This document shows, in pieces, positions 7,313 through 14,143 of a DNA stretch of 39,944 nucleotides (position 1 is the stretch's first letter; each line of letters opens with the position of its first letter). The notes beneath the pieces were generated by a model. The model was not told where the DNA came from and ran no database searches. It worked only from the letters and a program-made list of their open reading frames with translations. Both the position numbers and the translations under genes were made by a program. Source of the DNA: Streptomyces carpinensis (GTDB lineage Bacteria > Actinomycetota > Actinomycetes > Streptomycetales > Streptomycetaceae). The stretch covers positions 1 through 39,944 of the forward strand of contig NZ_MUBM01000235.1 of assembly GCF_002154505.1 (NCBI RefSeq), in the 5' to 3' direction.

Positions 7313-7323
7313 TCGTAGATCAC
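7275..7323. repeat. 20-bp perfect inverted repeat with 9-nt loop
   Basis: The left arm 7275-7294 (GTGATCTACGAAG...) and right arm 7304-7323 are exact reverse complements. The left arm is the coding sequence for VIYEAGG of the PH-domain fragment. The right arm therefore looks like an inverted copy of that coding sequence, as produced by template switching. It may now act as a terminator. Confidence 0.75.
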
Positions 7324-7596
7324 CGGGTTCCTCAGCTGGGATCGCAGCATCGGTAGGTGGTGTCTGGATCACCGTGGCCCGGACGGGGCTCCTGTCCCGC
7401 CGCCGAGGGCGCGGTGGGGTGGCCCACCGGCGTCCGACGGGAACCCTTACGCCCCTCCGGCGTAGTCAACACCTGATCCACCGCCTCCCCGGCGGCGGAG
7501 CCCCAAGCGAAGCCCCCAGGAACTTTTTGTTCCCACACCTCAGCGGAGCTGCTTAGTGTCTCGAAGCCGGGTGTGAGCTTGTGAAAAGATCGCGGG
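7324..7596. other. non-coding, structured-looking stretch
   Basis: I see no convincing gene. Several local hairpins occur, notably TACGCC-CCTCC-GGCGTA at about 7448-7464, whose minus-strand loop reads GGAGG, and GCCGCC arms near 7485-7500. A minus frame (7332-7637) is open but has no ribosome site and an unusual composition. It may be the 3' or 5' region of the flanking gene or an unannotated RNA. Confidence 0.35.
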
Positions 7597-8007
7597 ATGC
7601 TGCGACTCACCGATTTCATTATCGACTGCCCGGACACGATGAAGCTGGCGGCTTTCTACTCCGAGGTGACGGGCCGTCCGATCAAGGAAGGCAGCTCCGA
7701 GGACTGGGCTGGCATCCAGTTCGGCGAGATCGAGCTGGCATTCATCCGGGTGGACGACTACCGCGCTCCGCAGTGGCCCGACAGCGAGCACCCCAAGCAG
7801 TTCCACCTCGACTTCGAAGTGGACGAGATCGAGTCCGAGCAGCGCCGCGTCCTCGACCTCGGCGCGACGCTAAGGCAGGACTTCATCGGCCCAAACGGCT
7901 ACGGCTGGCAGGTCTACACCGACCCGATCGGTCACCCCTTCTGCCTGTGCCGCAACAGGGGCGTCATCTGGACCGACCAGGGCCCGATCTGGCCCAAGCG
8001 CGACTAA
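7597..8007 (+). CDS. VOC family protein (glyoxalase/bleomycin-resistance-like)
   Basis: The product has 136 residues from ATG 7597; no strong ribosome site is seen, only GAAAAGATCGCGGG. Two beta-alpha-beta-beta-beta modules are visible: LTDFIIDCPDTMKLAAFYSEVTGRPI...WAGIQFGEIELAFIRV, and KQFHLDFEVDEIESEQRRVLDLGATLRQ...GWQVYTDPIGHPFCLC. The candidate metal residues are the H of FHLDFEV and the terminal D/H region of DPIGHPFCLC. This type (Glyoxalase_6) is widespread in actinobacteria, usually of unknown substrate. Metal-dependent lyase, dioxygenase or drug-binding roles exist in the superfamily, and the sequence does not decide. Confidence 0.88.
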   Translation: MLRLTDFIIDCPDTMKLAAFYSEVTGRPIKEGSSEDWAGIQFGEIELAFIRVDDYRAPQWPDSEHPKQFHLDFEVDEIESEQRRVLDLGATLRQDFIGPNGYGWQVYTDPIGHPFCLCRNRGVIWTDQGPIWPKRD

Positions 8008-8041
8008 TTAGCCGCCCACTTCCTCACCCACCACTCTCCCC

Positions 8042-8195
8042 AGCTCCCATCCCGTCCGCCGTCGACCCACACGCATGTTGGAGCGGGCGTGGTCCATGGC
8101 GTCCAGGTGGAGCGCGCCACTGTACGAACGACCTGGACGCCATGGGTCGCGTCTGCTCGGCTCTGCCTGGGTCGATGGTGGACGGGATGGGAGCT
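8042..8195. repeat. 154-nt nested imperfect inverted repeat
   Basis: The outer arms 8042-8069 and 8168-8195 match at 26 of 28 bases (AGCTCCCATCCCGTCC...). Inner arms 8094-8108 and 8131-8145 are exact (CCATGGCGTCCAGGT). The 22-base centre is unpaired. The structure begins 35 bases after the VOC stop. It could be a very large terminator, a structured RNA, or a palindromic mobile or transfer-related element. No coding frame runs through it convincingly. Confidence 0.7.
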
Positions 8196-8505
8196 CCCCG
8201 CACACGCCATTACGGACCCGCGGTCGGGTATGGCGCCCCCTCCTCCCGGTGCCGGCCGATCCCCCGCCGGAGGCACTGTTCTGACCTCGGCTGTGCCGTC
8301 TGGGCGCGGGCGGGCGACGACGCGCGGCCCCGGTGACGAAGGCAAGGAGGGGCGGCGCGGCGGCGACCGACCGGCGCCGCCGCGCTGTGCGCGGCACCTT
8401 GGATCTCCGATCGGACTGCTTGCAGCTTGTGAGGCCGGGAGCGACGGCGAGCGAAGCGAGCCCTTGATGAAGTAGAGAAAGTCTTACCGCACCCGTGATC
8501 GGCAA
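8196..8505. other. intergenic flank of the middle attachment copy
   Basis: GC-rich sequence with no gene that I can support. It contains GCGAGCGAAGCGAGC near 8450, a common Streptomyces low-complexity motif. No integrase remnant is visible here, unlike beside the other two tRNA copies. Confidence 0.4.
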
Positions 8506-8508
8506 CCG

Positions 8509-8603
8509 ACGTCACCCGTGGATGTCGAACGCCCCGGACCGATCACCGGCCGGGGCGTTTGTGCTGTTCAGCGAGAGAGCCCCCTGTCGCATTCGAACCG
8601 ACG
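8509..8603. repeat. tRNA-Thr attachment repeat, copy B
   Basis: The segment from about 8509 repeats the block GTGGATGTCGAACGCCCCGG...CCGGGGCGTTTG...TGTTCAGCG, followed by 26 bases of the tRNA-Thr 3' end (8578-8603), with one mismatch (C for G at 8590). Homology ends at CGAACCGACG, in the T-arm. The orientation matches the intact tRNA. It marks the border between two integrated segments. Confidence 0.78.
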
Positions 8604-8749
8604 CACCGGCGGGCGGTCCGCTGCGCCGTGCCCGGCTTCGCCCTGGCCGCCCTCGAAGGTGTGTGGACCGAGGCGGACCGGCGAGGCACCGGATCCCGGG
8701 CAACCGAATCCGCCGAAACCGCGGTCTGGAGGGCGAGGGAGGGTGCTTG

Positions 8750-9274
8750 ATGCAGGCCAGACAAGAGGCCGAGTTCCAAGAATTCGTCAGAGCGCGGTGG
8801 TCCCATCTCGTACGGACCGCGTATCTGCTCACGGGCGACGTGCACTACGCCGAAGACCTGACGCAGACGGCGCTGGCCAAGGCGTACCGCTCATGGCGGC
8901 GCGTCTCGCGCAGCGACAGACCGGAGGCGTACGTCCGGCGGATACTGGTCAGTTGCAACAGCGACCGGTTCCGCAAGCGGCGGGTCACGGAGGCTCTGAC
9001 CGCGTCGCTGCCGGAGGTGGCCGGGCACGACGAGGCCGTCTCGCGGGCCGCGGAGCGAGGCCCCCTGCTCGCGGCGCTGGCCGGACTGCCGCCGAAGCAG
9101 CGGGCGGTGGTCGTCATGCGCTACTGGGAGGACCTGTCGGAGGCCGAGGTCGCCGAGGTGCTCGGCTGCTCGCCCGGAACGGTCAAGAGCCAGGCGTCCA
9201 AGGCGCTGGCGAAGTTGCGTACGCATCCGGGACTCGCGCAGCTCGTGGAGTCCGGACAGGGAGGCAGCAGGTGA
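8750..9274 (+). CDS. ECF RNA polymerase sigma factor, SigE-family (SigE-like actinobacterial type)
   Basis: The product has 174 residues. ATG 8750 follows GGGAGGG with 7-base spacing. Region 2 is FQEFVRARWSHLVRTAYLLTGDVHYAEDLTQTALAKAYRSW (about 8-48), the DNA -10 and core-binding segment. Region 4 is PLLAALAGLPPKQRAVVVMRYWEDLSEAEVAEVLGCSPGTVKSQASKALAKLR (about 108-160), with a helix-turn-helix that reads -35. The length is normal for the family. The stop overlaps the next gene's start (GTGA), so the two are translationally coupled. This suggests that the downstream membrane protein is its regulator. Confidence 0.92.
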   Translation: MQARQEAEFQEFVRARWSHLVRTAYLLTGDVHYAEDLTQTALAKAYRSWRRVSRSDRPEAYVRRILVSCNSDRFRKRRVTEALTASLPEVAGHDEAVSRAAERGPLLAALAGLPPKQRAVVVMRYWEDLSEAEVAEVLGCSPGTVKSQASKALAKLRTHPGLAQLVESGQGGSR

Positions 9275-10224
9275 ACGAGGAGCTGGAGCCGCAAGGGACG
9301 GAAAGCAGTGAGGACTTCGAGGAGCAGTTGCGTGAGCTGCTCGCCGAGGATGCGAACGCCATCCGGCCGGCGCCGGTGCCGTATCCGACGATCCGCCGCC
9401 GGGGCACGGTCGAGCGGCGGCGCCGGGTGGCGGCAGCCGGGGCGGCTCTGGTGACGCTGGCGGCAATGCCCGTAGGGGCGTACGCGCTGGCCGGCGGGGA
9501 TGCGGGCAGGGACACGGTGGCGTCGACACCATCGGTCAACGCCACGCCGCGGACATCGGCGACGCCGACACCGACGCCGTCCGCGTCGCCGTCGGGGCCC
9601 GCCCGGCCGGCCACGGAGGGCCAGCTCCTCGACGGGATCACCTTCGGGCATGCCGTCGGCGGGCTGCAGAAGTGCCTCGCATACGCCCAGTCGCCCACAG
9701 GCGGCCCGCCCGACAGATTCCACACGGACCTGGGCGCCGCAGAGGACTACCGGATCATCCTGGCGATGAACAGCACCGGCGACTCCAACGCGCCCGGCAA
9801 TGGCGTGTACATCGTCGCGGTGAAGGAGCAGCCGAAACAGACCCGGTTGATCTGCAACATCAAGGACGGCGAGGCCAAGGGCCTCAACACCAGCGTGGGC
9901 TCCGACGATCCACCAGGCGCCGGCCCCGTGGTCGCCGACATCAACGGCGGCAAGCTCTACCAGCAGTCGTTCATCGACCGCGGCAACTGGAAGCTGCCGT
10001 TCCGATGGGGTGTCATCGGCACCGTCAAGCCATCAGTGGCCCGGGTGACCGTCTCCTACGGCGGCGCTACCAGCCAGGCAGCCCTGGACCACGGCTGGTT
10101 CGTCGCCTCCGGCGTCCTGAACCAGCAGGTCACCGTGGCCCCGCGTATCAAGGGTTATGGCGCCGACGGCAAGCTGGTCTACGACTCCGACAAGGACAAG
10201 AACTACGAGAAGCGGTTGCCGTAG
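9271..10224 (+). CDS. membrane-anchored putative anti-sigma partner
   Basis: The product has 317 residues from GTG 9271, overlapping the sigma gene by 4 bases; GGGAGGCAGCAG precedes it. The layout is a cytoplasmic acidic N-terminus (EELEPQGTESSEDFEEQLRELLAEDANAIRP), a basic stop RRRGTVERRRR, one transmembrane helix (about 52-72, VAAAGAALVTLAAMPVGAYALAG), a Ser/Thr/Pro linker, and an extracellular domain of about 200 residues with two cysteines (LQKCLAY, RLICNIK). No zinc HxxxCxxC anti-sigma motif is present. Position and topology strongly suggest an anti-sigma or sensor role; this is inference, not homology. Confidence 0.78.
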   Translation: MNEELEPQGTESSEDFEEQLRELLAEDANAIRPAPVPYPTIRRRGTVERRRRVAAAGAALVTLAAMPVGAYALAGGDAGRDTVASTPSVNATPRTSATPTPTPSASPSGPARPATEGQLLDGITFGHAVGGLQKCLAYAQSPTGGPPDRFHTDLGAAEDYRIILAMNSTGDSNAPGNGVYIVAVKEQPKQTRLICNIKDGEAKGLNTSVGSDDPPGAGPVVADINGGKLYQQSFIDRGNWKLPFRWGVIGTVKPSVARVTVSYGGATSQAALDHGWFVASGVLNQQVTVAPRIKGYGADGKLVYDSDKDKNYEKRLP

Positions 10225-10227
10225 CGG

Positions 10228-10260
10228 CCGGGGGTGCCACACAGGGGGCGGCACCCCCGG
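10228..10260. terminator. terminator after the sigma / anti-sigma pair
   Basis: The stem is 11 bp (CCGGGGGTGCC with GGCACCCCCGG) around an 11-base loop. It starts three bases after the TAG. Confidence 0.75.
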
Positions 10261-10339
10261 GATCTCGGTCAGCGGTGCGGCACGCAGGCCTTCTTGGTCG
10301 CCGGTGCGGATGTGGCGATCCACACCGAGCCGGAGGGCC

Positions 10340-10542
10340 CTCGCCCACTGCTCGACGCCCGGCAGGGCTGCGCCACGCTCCTCACCGTAGCGGGCGTGGT
10401 ACCCCGCGTGGTGATGGAGATCCTGGGTCACAGCCAGATCAGCATCGCGATGGACGTCTACACGTACGTGACGTCGGACACACGGCGCGAGGCCATCGGT
10501 CACATGGATCGCCTGCTCAGGCGGCGCCTCGATCGTGAGTGA
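10340..10542 (+). pseudogene. tyrosine integrase C-terminal remnant (copy C)
   Basis: The frame ending at TGA 10540-10542 reads LLDARQGCATLLTVAGVVPRVVMEILGHSQISIAMDVYTYVTSDTRREAIGHMDRLLRRRLDRE. It carries the end of a phage-type tyrosine recombinase. The family consensus is H-D-x-R-H-G-C-A-T-L-L, LGHS and V-Y-T-H-V. Here the HxxRH box is L-D-A-R-Q, so the histidines are lost while the arginine, LGH and Tyr remain. No N-terminal or core domain is found upstream. It runs convergently toward tRNA-Thr, the usual layout for an element that uses the tRNA 3' end. Confidence 0.75.
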
Positions 10543-10666
10543 CCGCCCCGGTTGATGTCACCTGTAGATGTCAAACGCCCCGGACCGATCACCGGCCGGG
10601 GCGTTTGCGCTGTTCAGCGGGAGAGCCCCCTGTCGGATTCGAACCGACGACCTTCGCTTTACAAGA
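10450..10666. repeat. tRNA-Thr attachment repeat, copy C (inside the intact tRNA)
   Basis: This segment is the counterpart of 1361-1576: integrase tail, hairpin terminator and the 3' part of the intact tRNA-Thr. The identical core shared by copies A and C runs from GAGCCCCC through the T-arm to ACAAGA. Confidence 0.8.
10572..10607 (-). terminator. terminator of tRNA-Thr
   Basis: The 12-bp stem CAAACGCCCCGG / CCGGGGCGTTTG has a 12-base loop. It lies 17 bases beyond the tRNA 3' end in its direction of transcription. Degenerate copies occur beside the other two attachment repeats. Confidence 0.75.
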
Positions 10667-10697
10667 GCGGCGCTCTGACCAGCTGAGCTAAGGAGGC
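10624..10697 (-). tRNA. tRNA-Thr (anticodon UGU)
   Basis: On the minus strand the gene folds as follows: acceptor GCCTCCT / AGGGGGC (one G-T pair), D-arm GCTC...GAGC, anticodon stem CCGCT / AGCGA around loop CTTGTAA with anticodon TGT, variable AGGTC, and T-arm GTCGG-TTCGAAT-CCGAC. The 3' CCA is not encoded. It reads ACA codons. Its 3' end is the site repeated at 8578 and 1534, which marks it as the integration target of the island. A TACACT box about 30 bases upstream is a plausible -10. Confidence 0.95.
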
Positions 10698-10840
10698 GTG
10701 CACGCTCGTACCGCGTGCGTGTCTGTGCAGTGTACCCACGTCCCGGTGCGGCCCCGTCGAAAATTTCCGCGAAGTTCACAGCCGTTCAAGTGCTGACAGA
10801 TCAGGTGAACGCCAGGTACCGTCCTGTGCCAGTTCACCTG

Positions 10841-10856
10841 TGTGGACTACACCACA
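10841..10856. promoter_or_regulatory. DasR-like operator (dre candidate) upstream of msiK
   Basis: TGTGGACTACACCACA is an imperfect 16-base palindrome of the form TGG-N6-CCA. It agrees with the DasR consensus (A, C/G, TGGTCTAGACCA, C/G, T) at about 12 of 16 positions. It lies 92 bases before the msiK start. DasR is the GlcNAc-responsive GntR regulator of Streptomyces, and MsiK powers chitobiose uptake, so control would make sense. Binding is inferred. Confidence 0.5.
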
Positions 10857-10947
10857 ACAGAACCACGCGGAACCACCCGTAGTGGAACCACCTTCCTACA
10901 ACGGATCGTCCGGCACGTTCCTGCCGGTAGAAGGGGGCCCATTCACC

Positions 10948-12084
<1,137 letters not shown>

Positions 12085-12158
12085 CGCCGCCGGCACTACC
12101 TCCTCCGGCTGAAACCTCGAGACCACCCCGGGTGATCCACCCAGGTTGACGAGTGCTG

Positions 12159-12198
12159 CCGAAAAGGGCCCCGTGAGCTGCCACGGGGCCCTTTTCGG
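12159..12198. terminator. msiK terminator
   Basis: The 17-bp perfect stem CCGAAAAGGGCCCCGTG / CACGGGGCCCTTTTCGG has a 6-base loop. It lies 75 bases after the msiK stop and ends in a T-rich flank. Confidence 0.85.
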
Positions 12199-12335
12199 CG
12201 TCTCCGGAACACCCCGGCGCACCGGACGTTTCGAGCAGTGTGCGTCAACACGCCGCCCCGGAAAGGGTGGATACCCATCCCTCGAAGAGGTGACTAAATG
12301 TCGCCAAATCATCACTGAGCGATACGCTCCCTCGC

Positions 12336-12785
12336 GTGAAGCACTCCACCACCCAACCCGCGCGACGCGGCCGGGGCCCCGCCCGCCGGATCGGCCGCTC
12401 CCTCGCCCTCGTCCTGCCCGTCGTCCTGGTGCTCTCCGGGACCCTCGCGGTCACCCGAGTCAACTGGTCGGGGAACCCCTCGAACTCGGTGCTCACCGCG
12501 TCCGACACGTCCGCGGCGGAGGTCGTCGGCCACGCCCGCGCCCCGCAGGACGTGCTGCGCGACCAGCTGCTGACGGAGTTGCAGGAGAAGAACCCGGGCG
12601 TCGCGCTCACCCACCTCCAGGAGGCGGTCAACGGCCGCCCGTCGCTGGCCAGGCACTGCGCCTCCATCGCCCGGACCCTCGGCCGCGCGGCGGTCCGCAT
12701 CTACGGCCCCTCCCGCGCCCAGTCCTACGCCCGCCCGGTCTGCGACACCTCCTTCGCCTCCGGCGTCCTCACGGCCCACAGCTGA
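12336..12785 (+). CDS. exported or membrane-anchored hypothetical protein
   Basis: The product has 149 residues from GTG 12336. A basic, twin-arginine-rich N-terminus (RRGRGPARRIGRS) precedes a hydrophobic segment ALVLPVVLVLSGTLAV (about 23-40), which is either a signal or an anchor. The remainder is helical: QDVLRDQLLTELQEKNPGVALTHLQEAVNGRPSLARHCASIARTLGRAAVRIYG...ARPVCDTSFASG, with two cysteines. This resembles the conserved Streptomyces protein next to msiK. Function is unknown. Transcription is likely separate, given the msiK terminator. Confidence 0.75.
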   Translation: MKHSTTQPARRGRGPARRIGRSLALVLPVVLVLSGTLAVTRVNWSGNPSNSVLTASDTSAAEVVGHARAPQDVLRDQLLTELQEKNPGVALTHLQEAVNGRPSLARHCASIARTLGRAAVRIYGPSRAQSYARPVCDTSFASGVLTAHS

Positions 12786-13306
12786 GTCAGGGGGCCGCAG
12801 CCCGTAGGGGGCTCGCGGCCCGAGTGGCCTCGCCATCCGGCTCCCCGGCCCCCGCAGGCCGACAGGCGCTGCCGGCCCGCCGCTGACACCGGCGGGCCGG
12901 CGGAACTCATGCGGCTCGGGCGGGCCTCGCCACAGCCGCGCCCAGCAAGGCGTCCGGAGGTCACCGTCCGGCTGCTGCGGCCGAGGGGCTGGGGCTCCCC
13001 AGGGGTCGTGGCCGGAAGGGCCCCCGCCACCCGGCCTCGCTACCCGAGGGCCCTCGCCATCCGGCTCCCGGACATCCCAGGCAAGCGGGCCCCCGTAAGC
13101 GGGGTCGAGTCCGACCGTCCCCCGTGGACCTCTCCGGCACACCGCCGACCCCGCCCGGCCGAGCACAACGCCTCGCGCCGCCCCGGCCGGGCACAACACC
13201 CCGGGCCTCACCGCCGGGAGCGGTCGGCAGGGCCCTGTCGTGTGGGCGCCGCAGGGTGGCCGGGTGAGGTGCGGTCCTGGGTCGGGGCGGCACGTACAGT
13301 TCGGGC
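12786..13306. other. 520-bp GC-rich intergenic region with terminator and degenerate repeats
   Basis: No gene is supported. A hairpin with a 12-bp stem at 12871-12901 (GCCGGCCCGCCG arms) ends the preceding gene. The rest contains short degenerate repeats, for example CGCCATCCGGCTCCC near 12831 and again near 13054, and CCGGCCGAGCACAAC against CCGGCCGGGCACAAC (13157 and 13182). Open frames here lack codon bias and ribosome sites. Confidence 0.55.
12871..12901. terminator. terminator after the 149-residue protein gene
   Basis: The 12-bp perfect stem GCCGGCCCGCCG / CGGCGGGCCGGC has a 7-base loop. It lies 85 bases after the stop codon. Confidence 0.7.
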
Positions 13307-14038
13307 ATGAGCCATCCGAATGCGGCCTCCCGCCCCACTCAAGCCGTCATCCTGGCCGGTGGCCAGGGGTCCCGGCTGCGCCCGTACACCGACGACCGGC
13401 CCAAGCCGATGGTCGAGATCCCCGGCACGGGCACCCCGATCATCGGACACCAGCTCGCCTGGCTCGCCGAGGAGGGCGTCACGGACGTGGTGGTCTCCTG
13501 CGGGCATCTCGCCGAGGTCCTGCAGGAGTGGCTGAAGTCGGCGGCGCTGCCCGTGAGCGTGACCACCGCCGTGGAGTCGGAGCCGCTCGGCCGCGGCGGC
13601 GGTCTGAAGTTCGCCGCCGCTCACCTCCCACGCCCGGATAGGCCGTGGTACGCCACCAACGGTGACATCTGGACCCGTTTCTCGCTGCGGGACATGGCGG
13701 ACTTCCACACCGAGCGGGACGCGGTCGCGACCCTCGCGCTGGCCCGTCCGCGCCTTCCCTGGGGCGCCGTGCAGACCGACGGCTTCGGCCACATCACGGA
13801 CTTCATCGAGGCCCCGCCGTCGACGTTCGAGATCAACGCGGGCGTCTACGTCTTCTCCCCCGAGTTCGCCGGCCTGCTCCCGGAGCGCGGCGACCACGAG
13901 CGCACCACGTTCCCGCGGCTGGCCCGCGAACGCCGACTGGCCGGCTTCCCCATTCCGCAGGGCGCCTACTGGCGTGCCATCGACACCGCGAAGGACCTGA
14001 CGGAGGCGGCGAAGGAGCTGGCCGCGCTGGGCAGGTGA
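13307..14038 (+). CDS. sugar nucleotidyltransferase (NTP_transferase family)
   Basis: The product has 243 residues from ATG 13307. Its N-terminus contains the nucleotide-binding signature AVILAGGQGSRLRPYTDDRPKPMVEIPG (13-40): GGxGxRLxP for the NTP, then the lysine K33 of the RPKPM motif. The catalytic metal aspartate is in YATNGDIW (about 118). EINAGVYVFSPEF is the conserved second half. It is short, with no left-handed beta-helix domain, like mannose-1-phosphate guanylyltransferase or glucose-1-phosphate thymidylyltransferase type cores. It activates a sugar phosphate with NTP, probably for glycan or envelope synthesis. The exact sugar is undetermined. Confidence 0.88.
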   Translation: MSHPNAASRPTQAVILAGGQGSRLRPYTDDRPKPMVEIPGTGTPIIGHQLAWLAEEGVTDVVVSCGHLAEVLQEWLKSAALPVSVTTAVESEPLGRGGGLKFAAAHLPRPDRPWYATNGDIWTRFSLRDMADFHTERDAVATLALARPRLPWGAVQTDGFGHITDFIEAPPSTFEINAGVYVFSPEFAGLLPERGDHERTTFPRLARERRLAGFPIPQGAYWRAIDTAKDLTEAAKELAALGR

Positions 14039-14068
14039 CCTCGCGCCCTCCCTCCCCCGCACACGTCG

Positions 14069-14100
14069 AAGGGCCCCGCACCCCCGGGTGCGGGGCCCTT
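14069..14100. terminator. bidirectional terminator between convergent genes
   Basis: The 15-bp stem AAGGGCCCCGCACCC / GGGTGCGGGGCCCTT has a 2-base loop. It lies between the nucleotidyltransferase (plus) and the DoxX protein (minus) and has A- and T-rich ends on both sides, so it can serve both. Confidence 0.85.
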
Positions 14101-14143
14101 CTCGTCCGGCGGCCGTGCCAGCGCCCGTCCGGCAGTTTCGGAC

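Noticed and set aside
7332..7637. 101-residue minus-strand protein
   Set aside because: It overlaps the VOC start, has no ribosome site and no recognisable domain; RNA structure explains the sequence as well.
12909..13310. 133-residue plus-strand protein in the 12.8-13.3 kb gap
   Set aside because: Arg/Pro-rich low-information frame without a ribosome site, overlapping the next gene's start.
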